Shown here: piece after piece, positions 1 to 5,475 of the stretch | Layout: each line of letters begins with the position of its first letter | Numbering within the stretch: the first letter of the stretch is position 1 | Assembly: GCA_946406095.1 (NCBI GenBank) | Contig: CAMJJO010000025.1 | Span: 1 to 15,519 of the forward strand | Direction of reading: 5' to 3' | Origin: an uncultured Bacteroidales bacterium | GTDB taxonomy: Bacteria; Bacteroidota; Bacteroidia; Bacteroidales; UBA932 | Length of the DNA stretch: 15,519 nucleotides | Translations under genes and position numbers: made by a program | The notes under the pieces: model-generated | The model's database searches: none | Told to the model about the DNA's origin: nothing | What the model saw: the letters and a program-made list of their open reading frames with translations, nothing else

Positions 1-61
1 TCAACGGATAGAACGGAGGTTTCCTAAACCTTAAATACAGGTTCGATTCCTGTAGAGGCTA
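1..61 (+). tRNA. tRNA-Arg (anticodon CCT), 5' end cut off by window edge
   Basis: The window opens inside the D-arm. The anticodon arm is visible: stem GAGGT (16-20) and ACCTT (28-32) around the 7-base loop TTCCTAA (21-27), giving anticodon CCT (23-25), which reads arginine AGG codons. The T-arm is perfect: ACAGG (37-41), loop TTCGATT (42-48), CCTGT (49-53). Bases 54-60 (AGAGGCT) are the 3' acceptor strand and A61 is the discriminator base. CCA is not encoded and must be added after transcription. The 5' acceptor strand and most of the D-arm lie outside the window, so acceptor pairing cannot be checked. The gene sits at the edge of an AT-richer, repeat-bounded segment, which fits use of its 3' end as an integration target. 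Confidence 0.92.
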
Positions 62-101
62 CGAAGAGCCCTCGCCAAGACGGCGGGGGCTTTTCGTAGC
101 C
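57..101 (+). terminator. Long hairpin terminator overlapping the tRNA 3' end
   Basis: The inner stem is AGCCCTCGCC (67-76) with GGCGGGGGCT (82-91), loop AAGAC, followed by TTT: a standard intrinsic terminator for the tRNA. The pairing continues outward: GGCTACGAA (57-65) pairs with TTCGTAGCC (93-101) through a G-T pair, giving about 20 paired positions. The outer arm includes the last bases of the mature tRNA (57-61), so the terminator stem could compete with the acceptor stem. A hairpin with the same outer arms occurs at 3373-3414. Confidence 0.8.
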
Positions 102-163
102 TCCATCACCTTGTTTAGCGGGGGAGGAATCCCCCTGCGCCCCCTCGGTCGCTGCGCTCCGAA
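93..163. repeat. Direct repeat copy A (partner at 3406-3478)
   Basis: The sequence runs from TTCGTAGCCTC through a GC-rich core (GGGGGAGGAATCCCCC, then the CCCCCTCGGTCGCT region) to GCTCCGAA. The partner copy, about 3.3 kb to the right in the same orientation, differs by a few substitutions and two 1-bp length differences. Similarity stops at GCTCCGAA in both copies. The core contains a near-palindrome (GGGGGA/TCCCCC). It could be a tRNA-adjacent attachment-type repeat bounding an island, or a dispersed genomic repeat that tends to follow transcription units. Confidence 0.85.
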
Positions 164-202
164 ATCTGCGTTTTACGCAAGTGTTTGATTATTAATACTT
201 TA

Positions 203-239
203 CTAAAACAGGTCGCTCAAAAAAGACGACCTGTTTTAG
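203..239 (-). terminator. 13-bp perfect inverted repeat, probable terminator of the minus-strand pair
   Basis: CTAAAACAGGTCG (203-215) and CGACCTGTTTTAG (227-239) are exact reverse complements around an 11-base A-rich loop. The structure lies about 70 bp past the stop codon of the lipoprotein gene ending at 312, so on the minus strand it can act as that operon's terminator, with the T-rich 3' arm supplying a U tract. It is bracketed symmetrically, 8 bp away on each side, by the direct repeat TGATTATTA (186-194 and 248-256). Confidence 0.6.
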
Positions 240-311
240 CAATTGCCTGATTATTAGATTGATAGGGCGCGAAAGCGGGAGGTTCGATTTTTTCTATTGC
301 CACTTGGACTA

Positions 312-1010
312 TTATTCGATAGCGTAGAAACGGCCAACGGAATAGTGGAGATAATCGATATAGAATTGAACGGAGTATTCTTTACCATCGTCTTGTCCGC
401 TAACCTGGTCAATAATCTCGCCATTCTTTGTAATAGTGAGTGAATAGGGCCCTGTGAGGGAGTAATACCATTCTTTAAAGTGCCCATTATCCTCGACCCT
501 GGTTATAAGTGTATTATCATCAGTCCCGAAATCCATCGCATAACCATCAGTGTCAATTATCTTCCCTGTCGTTGACAATTTCCACCCACCTTCAATGGGG
601 ATTGCAACTGTCTTGTATGCCAGATTGGTATAGTAGGCATATTCCATTCCATCCCCTTGATAATCAATAATCCAAGAGCCATCATCGCCCTTCATAAAAC
701 TGATGGGACTTGTTGCCTTTACCAGCCATTGACGGTCCGGACCTCCTTCCCACCACTGCGCAATCAGTTGCCATTTATCAGCCACAGGATGAGTATATTG
801 TCCGATATCCAAGTCATCATTGTTCACAGCCTTATCCCCTTGTTCAATAATAATTTCTAAAGCACGGATAGGTTCTACGGTGGCAAACATACATAGGGTG
901 CTGAGTTCCTCCTTTAGAGACTTATCGCTCACCTTGGGACCATTTGGCTGCTGAATCTCGCACGAGATGGCAGCCATAGCTATAGCCGATAGTATAATAA
1001 TCTTTTTCAT
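312..1010 (-). CDS. Lipoprotein of unknown function
   Basis: This 232-residue protein has a lipoprotein signal: MKK, a hydrophobic stretch to residue 14, then Ile-Ser-Cys with Cys17 as the lipidation site. The following EIQQPNGPK linker lacks the acidic run often seen in surface-exposed Bacteroidota lipoproteins, so membrane sidedness is open. The body is rich in Trp, Tyr, Asp and Gly with alternating beta-type segments, for example around residues 75-130 and 185-225. I recognise no family and see no catalytic motif. It is the second gene of a two-gene unit: the barrel-protein gene upstream ends only 6 bp before this start, so the two are almost certainly cotranscribed and may act together at the outer membrane (inference). 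The gene is AT-richer than the right half of the window. Confidence 0.8.
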   Translation of the reverse strand: MKKIIILSAIAMAAISCEIQQPNGPKVSDKSLKEELSTLCMFATVEPIRALEIIIEQGDKAVNNDDLDIGQYTHPVADKWQLIAQWWEGGPDRQWLVKATSPISFMKGDDGSWIIDYQGDGMEYAYYTNLAYKTVAIPIEGGWKLSTTGKIIDTDGYAMDFGTDDNTLITRVEDNGHFKEWYYSLTGPYSLTITKNGEIIDQVSGQDDGKEYSVQFYIDYLHYSVGRFYAIE

Positions 1011-1016
1011 AGCTGC

Positions 1017-1679
1017 CTAAAAATTGAATTCAACACCAAAACGACTTCCGTATCCCCAGAACTTGGAGCCGAGGCCTCCTTCCCAAAACACCGGACCGTA
1101 TTTTATTCCAAGTAAGACTATCTCCAATTGCTTAGTAATGGAGTTCTTCCCCTTGTCAAGAATGTAATCATTGTGATACCACCAGTGATCTTCACCAATC
1201 AATTCAGAGTCGCTCCTGTTAAAGTGGAATCCGACTCCGAAACCGGCGGAGGAATAAATGAATCCTTTTCCCTCTGTAAAAAACTCTGTAAAATACCTTA
1301 TCCTTATAGAAGGCATCAGGATAAAACTGTTTGCAAAAACCGTATGTCCTTCGGTGGCATCATAAGAATCATACACATCACCCCACATAGGGATCCAGCT
1401 GAGCCCAGCAGAGAGATCGATGTACTTGAACAATTTGTAATTGATATCGGCAGAAACTGGGAAAAAGGAATAGACTTTCCCATGGTAACGTCCATACCTT
1501 TCCGCCAATCCGACATCATAGGTGGGTCCTTCTCCACCATAGTCGTTTTGCATATATGTGTTTAAACTCACTGACAACCCCGCCCTCCAAGAGAATCTGG
1601 ACACCTTCCAATTATCCTGCGCCTGGGCGGAAATAGTCGAGAGGATCAATACTATCTGAAGCAAAATGGCCTTTTTCAT
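1017..1679 (-). CDS. Outer-membrane beta-barrel-like protein
   Basis: I start the gene at the ATG at 1679 (220 residues); an in-frame TTG one codon upstream is possible but less likely. A signal peptide (MKKAILLQIVLILSTISAQA) is followed by QDNW, with cleavage probable after Ala20. The rest alternates aromatic and small residues (for example GLSVSLNTYMQN, AGFGVGFHFN, RFGVEFNF) and ends in Phe, the usual terminal signal of outer-membrane barrels. This points to a small barrel of 8-10 strands, its function unknown. The gene is first in a pair with the lipoprotein that starts 6 bp downstream. I could not find a clean TAnnTTTG promoter in the 150 bp before it; the region is very AT-rich. GC content and the flanking repeats place it in the putative island. 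Confidence 0.8.
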   Translation of the reverse strand: MKKAILLQIVLILSTISAQAQDNWKVSRFSWRAGLSVSLNTYMQNDYGGEGPTYDVGLAERYGRYHGKVYSFFPVSADINYKLFKYIDLSAGLSWIPMWGDVYDSYDATEGHTVFANSFILMPSIRIRYFTEFFTEGKGFIYSSAGFGVGFHFNRSDSELIGEDHWWYHNDYILDKGKNSITKQLEIVLLGIKYGPVFWEGGLGSKFWGYGSRFGVEFNF

Positions 1680-1828
1680 CAATTACGTTTTATAAATAAA
1701 TACTTTTATTTACAAATCTTGCATACAAGCGACCATCGCGAGTGTCAGCCCATCCACTCCATAAAAGTTGCCGTAAAGGTACTAATAATCCAAGAATCGG
1801 CAAAATAGAAGTCAGAATGAATAGTGTA
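1680..1828. other. Intergenic stretch upstream of the barrel-protein gene
   Basis: This AT-rich sequence must hold the promoter of the minus-strand barrel/lipoprotein pair. The nearest match is a TTTG-containing stretch (complement of CAAATC at about 1713-1718) without a convincing partner box. I see no gene, tRNA or strong hairpin here. Confidence 0.4.
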
Positions 1829-1991
1829 CCCCAAGTGAAATATCAGCCTATTGATTAAAGCTTTTCTTCCCCTAGGTCGTCAGATTTTAGATAGTGTAAA
1901 TGTGGATTACAAGGGTCTGGAATCCACTTTTTGAGTTCCCATATTCTTTCCAGATCCTCCAGAAAAAGGTTCGATAATATGTCACTTGGGG
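1829..1991. repeat. 163-bp inverted-ended element, copy 1 (downstream of rhuM)
   Basis: The element starts with CCCCAAGTGA and ends with its exact reverse complement TCACTTGGGG. The end pairing extends inward by ATAT/ATAT after one mismatch (A1839 and G1981). A second copy of exactly the same length lies at 3212-3374 in the same orientation. The two are nearly identical over the central 70 bp or so (about 1895-1970) and diverge at the left. On the minus strand a frame reads through both copies and stops at the same offset (TAA at 1855-1857 here). In this copy the frame is closed by a TAG just before the element and has no ATG, so it cannot be a stand-alone gene. It may be a miniature mobile element, a recombination site, or the remnant of a gene tail. 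Confidence 0.85.
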
Positions 1992-2000
1992 CTACTCTCT

Positions 2001-2027
2001 AAAAAGCGGATCAAAAGTCCGCTTTTT
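2001..2027 (-). terminator. Bidirectional hairpin terminator after rhuM
   Basis: AAAAAGCGGA (2001-2010) pairs with TCCGCTTTTT (2018-2027) around TCAAAAG. Both arms supply a T tract, so it can stop transcription from either side. It lies about 50 bp past the rhuM stop codon and immediately right of the 163-bp element. The second element copy also has a hairpin at the equivalent place. Confidence 0.8.
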
Positions 2028-2079
2028 TTCGTGGCATTGTCATGCTTTCTTTGCATTGTTACACCCATGTTGTCGAGTA

Positions 2080-3129
2080 TTATGACTGTTTGTCTGGCAA
2101 GGAAGGATGGCTGCTTCCGGCCATCAGTTTTTGTCTTTCCCGTTCAAAGTTCTCTATGAAATGAAGCTCCACCGGGGAAAGCTCATTACGGGTACGCTCT
2201 TCAAACTTGTTATATTCGGCATCGGCCTTCTCCTTGGCCAGTTTGGCCGATATTGTACCAGCATGCTGCAATAGTTCCTTGCCGGAGAGTTTCAGGAAAT
2301 CGTCCAGCCGCTGTATCCAGTCGCTCATATACATAGGCTTGTGCTCCTTGGCCTGAAGTTCGGCATAGTCCAGATACAAACTTACGATGCGGTTAAGTGT
2401 ATCAACTTCATCAGCGTTGAGATAATTCTTGGCTACTTCAGCATCTGAACGGCGCGGAAGCGGTCCGGTCCAGGTCATCAAGCCCATGAAGTCTTTATCG
2501 GCATCGGCCCTGTCGTAAATGAGTTCTGCTGCGGTGTGGCCGTGGACGGCATAGTGCATCTTGTTCTGGACGGTCCTGAAGAAGGTCTGGGTGGTTTCCG
2601 ACCGAGGATCATAGTCGATACTGAGGGCATATATTTCCAGAACCTTCCTGTAGAATACTTTCTCGGACGAACGGATGTCCCGGATACGGGCAAGTAGTTC
2701 GTCAAAGTAGTTGCCGCCTCCGGCTCTCTTAAGGAGTTCGTCATTCATGGCGAAGCCCTTGATAAGGTATTCCTTCAGCGTCCGTGTAGCCCACATCCTG
2801 AACTGAACCCCACGGAGACTGTGTACGCGGTAGCCCACGCTGATAATCATATCTAGGTTATAGTACTGTATGTCGCGGCTCACATTGCGTTCACCTTCTT
2901 TTTGAACTGTTGCAAAAAATGCAACTGTTGAATCCGGATTCAGTTCACCGCATTCAAAAGCGTCCCTGATGTGCCGGGAGATGGTGGATTGATTACGCTG
3001 GAAAAGCGTAGCCATCTGGTCTATCGTGAGCCATACGGTCTCGTTTACCAAGGTGACTTCAATCTTGGCAAGGCCGTCGGCAGTCTGGTATAGGAGGATC
3101 TCTCCAGTATTTGGCGTATTGCTACTCAT
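2080..3129 (-). CDS. rhuM: RhuM-family protein
   Basis: This 349-residue protein matches the RhuM family (named from a Salmonella pathogenicity-island gene) in order and motif. An N-terminal strand region is followed by a helix-turn-helix-like segment at residues 32-54 (VWLTIDQMATLFQRNQSTIS), then the family hallmark around 89-115 (YYNLDMIISVGYRV, then FRMWAT). A conserved His/Asp region follows at about 190-217 (HGHTAAELIYDRADADK), and a charged helical C-terminus. The length is typical. Biochemical function is unknown; family members occur mainly on genomic islands, often near restriction-modification or toxin-antitoxin genes. Here it stands alone, with its own promoter and terminator, between two copies of a 163-bp repeat, like a cassette. 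The start ATG at 3129 lies about 19 bp below the -7 box. Confidence 0.93.
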   Translation of the reverse strand: MSSNTPNTGEILLYQTADGLAKIEVTLVNETVWLTIDQMATLFQRNQSTISRHIRDAFECGELNPDSTVAFFATVQKEGERNVSRDIQYYNLDMIISVGYRVHSLRGVQFRMWATRTLKEYLIKGFAMNDELLKRAGGGNYFDELLARIRDIRSSEKVFYRKVLEIYALSIDYDPRSETTQTFFRTVQNKMHYAVHGHTAAELIYDRADADKDFMGLMTWTGPLPRRSDAEVAKNYLNADEVDTLNRIVSLYLDYAELQAKEHKPMYMSDWIQRLDDFLKLSGKELLQHAGTISAKLAKEKADAEYNKFEERTRNELSPVELHFIENFERERQKLMAGSSHPSLPDKQS

Positions 3130-3147
3130 AGCACAATTCTATTTCTA

Positions 3148-3179
3148 CAAAGATACGCGAAAGCTTGTGAAGGAGCAAA
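3148..3179 (-). promoter_or_regulatory. Bacteroidota-type promoter of rhuM
   Basis: On the minus strand, TTTG (3179-3176) is separated by 20 bp from TATCTTTG (3155-3148), an exact fit to the Bacteroides sigma-ABfr consensus TTTG-N19-21-TAnnTTTG. A transcript would start near 3144 and leave a leader of about 15 nt before the ATG at 3129. Confidence 0.82.
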
Positions 3180-3211
3180 TCTTTGCAAGTTGGTGTAAAA
3201 GGATTGGTGAC

Positions 3212-3374
3212 CCCCAAGTGAAATAATCGACTAACTTTTAACTCAAATCTTCCTCTTGCTCATCAGGTTTCAAATAGTGTAAATATGGATTACAAGGGTC
3301 TGGAATCCACTTTTTGAGTTCCCATATACGCTCCAGATCCTCCAGAAAAAGGTTCGATATTATGTCACTTGGGG
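3212..3374. repeat. 163-bp inverted-ended element, copy 2 (upstream of rhuM)
   Basis: The ends CCCCAAGTGA (3212-3221) and TCACTTGGGG (3365-3374) are exact reverse complements. After one mismatch, pairing continues as ATAAT/ATTAT, where copy 1 has ATAT/ATAT: the base pair T1843-A1977 of copy 1 is A3226-T3360 here, so both sides changed and pairing was kept. The minus-strand frame ends at TAA 3238-3240 and carries codon differences from copy 1 that are partly silent (Glu GAG/GAA, Arg CGT/AGA, Leu TTG/CTA). An ATG at 3393 inside the neighbouring hairpin would give a 51-residue peptide, but the equivalent frame of copy 1 lacks a start. Confidence 0.85.
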
Positions 3375-3414
3375 CTACGAAAAAAGCTTGCATCTGCAAG
3401 CCTTTTTCGTAGCC
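3373..3414. terminator. Long hairpin sharing its outer arms with the tRNA terminator
   Basis: GGCTACGAAAAA (3373-3384) pairs with TTTTTCGTAGCC (3403-3414), and inside it GCTTGCA (3386-3392) pairs with TGCAAGC (3395-3401). The outer GGCTACGAA/TTCGTAGCC arms are the same as those at 57-65/93-101, where the left arm is the tRNA-Arg 3' end. The left arm overlaps the last 2 bp of the 163-bp element. It has T tracts in both directions and no obvious gene to terminate on either side. Confidence 0.75.
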
Positions 3415-3478
3415 TCGTATCACCTTTATTTAGCGGGGGAGGAATCCCCCTGCACCCCCTCGGTCGCTTCGCTCCGAA
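3406..3478. repeat. Direct repeat copy B (partner at 93-163)
   Basis: TTCGTAGCCTC through the GC-rich GGGGGAGGAATCCCCC core to GCTCCGAA repeats the sequence that follows the tRNA gene, in the same orientation. Together with the preceding GGCTACGAA (3373-3381), this side reproduces the tRNA end, hairpin arms and repeat, as expected for the far boundary of a tRNA-targeted insertion. Sequence composition becomes GC-richer shortly to the right. Confidence 0.85.
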
Positions 3479-3535
3479 GATATCGAACCGGCTACCTGTT
3501 ATCTGGTTGGGGTTATTAGACATTTCGGATGATCT

Positions 3536-3567
3536 TTTGTTTTTTTGACCAATATGATTTATTTTTG
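3536..3567 (+). promoter_or_regulatory. Bacteroidota-type promoter for the AraC-type regulator
   Basis: TTTG (3536-3539), a 20-bp spacer and TATTTTTG (3560-3567) match TTTG-N19-21-TAnnTTTG exactly. The -7 box ends only 4 bp before the ATG at 3572, so the transcript would be leaderless or nearly so if that ATG is used. Confidence 0.65.
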
Positions 3568-3571
3568 TAAC

Positions 3572-4495
3572 ATGGTATCGGAAACACAATTGGTCAATAC
3601 TGCTGTCATCAGCCCTGCAGACAGCTCGATGTGGATTGCAACCTCGGCCCGCGGTCTCGTGCGGGTGGGAAGGAACGGCAAGTCTTTCACCTATTCTGCA
3701 GAGAAGGGAGACTTCTCGTGTAACAATATTGTTGCACTGGCCTTCGATTCGGACGGAATTCTATGGATGAAAGACGCTGAAGGCGGCGTTTTCTCGTATA
3801 CGTCTTTCTTAGGTTTTGTAAAGCAGTCGGAGCTGCCTCAAAGTGTGGTTGCCGGGCTGGAGGAATCCGTTACAAAAGAAGAAGTTGCAGCAGATGAGCC
3901 TGCCCAGGGGGCACCCCAGCGCCCTTGGTATGGTTCGTGGTGGGTCCTTGCGCTTGCGTTTTTGTTCTTTGCGCTGTTTATCTGGCAGTTGCTTAAAAAC
4001 AGGCGCGATGTTTCAAAATCTCCGGCCGTTCCCGCACCGCAACCTATTGCTGACAAACCTGTTACTCCGCGCCCTGCCAAACCACTTCCACCTGCCGAAA
4101 AACCTGCTGAAAAACCGGCAGAAATCAGCCCTCGCCCGGCCAAAACAACTGAGCATTCCGAAACCAGCCTGCGCATAAAAGACGGGGAGTTCGCCGGCAA
4201 AGTGCTGGAAATCATCAAAGCCAACTTTACAAATCCTGAATTTGGAGTGGAAGATGTTGCTGCAGCCCTCGGCATGAGCCGCGTTCACCTTAACCGGAAG
4301 CTGAAGGCAGAAAACAGTCCATCCCCATCGGATATGATCAAATCGATGAGGATGGATCTTGCTGCCGGAATGCTGAAGGAGGGTAGCGCCAGCATCAGCG
4401 AAATCGCTTCCAAGTGCGGCTTCTCTTCAGCTTCCTATTTCTCCAGTGCGTTCAAGGAGTACTTCGGAGTGGCTCCTGCCGCATACGGCAAGTAA
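3572..4495 (+). CDS. Membrane AraC-type regulator with a short propeller-like sensor stub, possibly N-terminally truncated
   Basis: I start at ATG 3572 (307 residues); ATG 3554 and TTG 3545 are in-frame alternatives, and a TGA at 3530 closes the frame. Residues about 10-85 contain one to two repeats of the two-component-regulator propeller type (SMWIATSARGLVRV, then GILWMKDAEGGVFSY). A transmembrane helix follows at about 122-142 (SWWVLALAFLFFALFIWQLL), then a Pro/Ala/Lys-rich linker (about 150-195), then an AraC DNA-binding domain with two helix-turn-helix units (about 205-307), ending in the usual FKEYFGVAP signature. It resembles a hybrid two-component regulator lacking kinase, receiver and most of the roughly 14-blade periplasmic sensor. 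No signal peptide is visible, so how the stub would cross the membrane is unclear. It begins 94 bp from the island-type repeat, so loss of its 5' part is possible. Confidence 0.75.
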   Translation: MVSETQLVNTAVISPADSSMWIATSARGLVRVGRNGKSFTYSAEKGDFSCNNIVALAFDSDGILWMKDAEGGVFSYTSFLGFVKQSELPQSVVAGLEESVTKEEVAADEPAQGAPQRPWYGSWWVLALAFLFFALFIWQLLKNRRDVSKSPAVPAPQPIADKPVTPRPAKPLPPAEKPAEKPAEISPRPAKTTEHSETSLRIKDGEFAGKVLEIIKANFTNPEFGVEDVAAALGMSRVHLNRKLKAENSPSPSDMIKSMRMDLAAGMLKEGSASISEIASKCGFSSASYFSSAFKEYFGVAPAAYGK

Positions 4496-5413
4496 CTACT
4501 TGTAGATCTGCTTGAAAGCTCTTCCGCGCCAGTCTTCGGGGATCTTTGCTCCGAGGATGTCTGCTATGATGGCTGCGGTGTCGTACTGCATCATGGGTGC
4601 GGTAATCTCATATCCCGCCTTGATCTTCTTTCCGTAGACGACGAAGGGGGTCTCGAGCTCCAGCAAAGTGAATTTGCCGTGGCCCTTGCCCTTTCCGCCA
4701 TGGTCCGCGGACAGGATGATGACGGTGTCCTCGAAGATGCCGGCATCCTTCAGAGCCTGGACGAGCATCCCTATGCCCTTGTCGATCTCTTTCTGGCACT
4801 CCATATACTCGGGGCCGTACCAGCCTTTCGAGTGGCCGGTGTGGTCCAGCACGCCATAGTAGAAGGTGAAGAAGAAGGGCTTCTTTTCCTTGATATAGTT
4901 TACGCCCAGCTTCGTGTACTCTTCCACGGACACATTGTTGCTCCCGTAAGTGCCGATGTACTTCCAGTAGTTCACTGCATTCGTGTCGCAGACAGCTCCG
5001 ATTCCGTTCCAGTCGAAGACGATTCCGGTTTCGGCGTTCGGGAACTGCTCACGCAGAATGGTGTAGATGGTGGGAGGAATTCCATGGCCGTTGTCGGATG
5101 TGGAGGGAATGGTGCCCTTGGTGGAGTTCCATTTGTCGAATCCGTGCATCTCGGTGGGCACGCCCATGAACATAGTGGCCCAGTTGATGGCGGATGCGGA
5201 AGGCATTACGGAACGTTTTGTGAGCGTCCAGCTGCCGTTGTCCATCAGGAACTTGATGTTGGGAAGCTCGGACATGTCCGCCTGGCGTATGCCTTCGGCG
5301 GCCCATCCGTCGATGCCTATCATCACGACGTGTTTCGCCTTCTTGCGGGCGGCGTTTGAATCCAGCGAGCTGATGCAGCAGAGGGCTACAAGCAGGAAAA
5401 GTATCTTTTTCAT
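4496..5413 (-). CDS. Secreted type I phosphodiesterase / nucleotide pyrophosphatase (alkaline phosphatase superfamily)
   Basis: This 305-residue protein has a signal peptide (residues 1 to about 21, cleavage near SNA/ARKK) and the two-metal site of the NPP/phosphodiesterase family. Asp35 is in IGIDGW; the nucleophile position is Ser74 in PSASAIN with Asn77 three residues on; Asp190 and His194 are in DHTGH; Asp237-His238 are in SADHGG; His245 is in GKGHGKF. NPPs usually carry Thr as nucleophile, so Ser here is a modest variation. Expected chemistry is hydrolysis of a phosphodiester or pyrophosphate bond of a nucleotide or phospholipid-like substrate in the periplasm; the substrate cannot be read. 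Its stop abuts, base to base, the stop of the convergent regulator gene. It is divergent from the seven-gene operon, which encodes two further phosphoester-acting enzymes. Confidence 0.9.
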   Translation of the reverse strand: MKKILFLLVALCCISSLDSNAARKKAKHVVMIGIDGWAAEGIRQADMSELPNIKFLMDNGSWTLTKRSVMPSASAINWATMFMGVPTEMHGFDKWNSTKGTIPSTSDNGHGIPPTIYTILREQFPNAETGIVFDWNGIGAVCDTNAVNYWKYIGTYGSNNVSVEEYTKLGVNYIKEKKPFFFTFYYGVLDHTGHSKGWYGPEYMECQKEIDKGIGMLVQALKDAGIFEDTVIILSADHGGKGKGHGKFTLLELETPFVVYGKKIKAGYEITAPMMQYDTAAIIADILGAKIPEDWRGRAFKQIYK

Positions 5414-5437
5414 AGAATAGTGTTATTGAATAGCGTA

Positions 5438-5445
5438 CAAATTTA
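5438..5445 (-). promoter_or_regulatory. -7 box of the phosphodiesterase gene
   Basis: The complement reads TAAATTTG, matching TAnnTTTG, about 25 bp before the ATG at 5413. No good TTTG -33 element lies at the expected distance, so this is a partial promoter call. Confidence 0.45.
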
Positions 5446-5459
5446 GAAAAAATACTTTG

Positions 5460-5467
5460 TATATTTG
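5460..5467 (+). promoter_or_regulatory. -7 box of the seven-gene operon
   Basis: TATATTTG matches TAnnTTTG and ends 8 bp before the ATG at 5476, implying a leader of only a few bases. A clear TTTG -33 element is not visible. The divergent -7 box at 5438-5445 lies 14 bp away, so the two promoters probably compete or are regulated together. Confidence 0.5.
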
Positions 5468-5475
5468 TAAGTTAT

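Noticed and set aside
1829..1991. An insertion sequence with target-site duplication
   Set aside because: No transposase is present and the bases next to the ends do not form a matching duplication in either copy; at most this is a miniature non-autonomous element.
1829..3374. Integron attC sites flanking rhuM
   Set aside because: The 163-bp elements have inverted ends but lack the attC core sites (RYYYAAC/GTTRRRY), and no integron integrase is visible.
3238..3393. A 51-residue minus-strand gene (start ATG at 3393) across the second 163-bp element
   Set aside because: Its start lies inside a terminator-like hairpin and the matching frame in copy 1 has no start and an in-frame TAG. I kept the observation as a finding about a coding remnant rather than calling a gene.
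3365..3589. A minus-strand 74-codon frame across repeat B
   Set aside because: It runs through the hairpin and the GC-rich repeat and over the opposite-strand promoter, with no family resemblance.
4679..5359. A plus-strand frame of 226 codons inside the phosphodiesterase gene
   Set aside because: It is opposite to a gene with a signal peptide and a complete metal site, and it has no recognisable domain.
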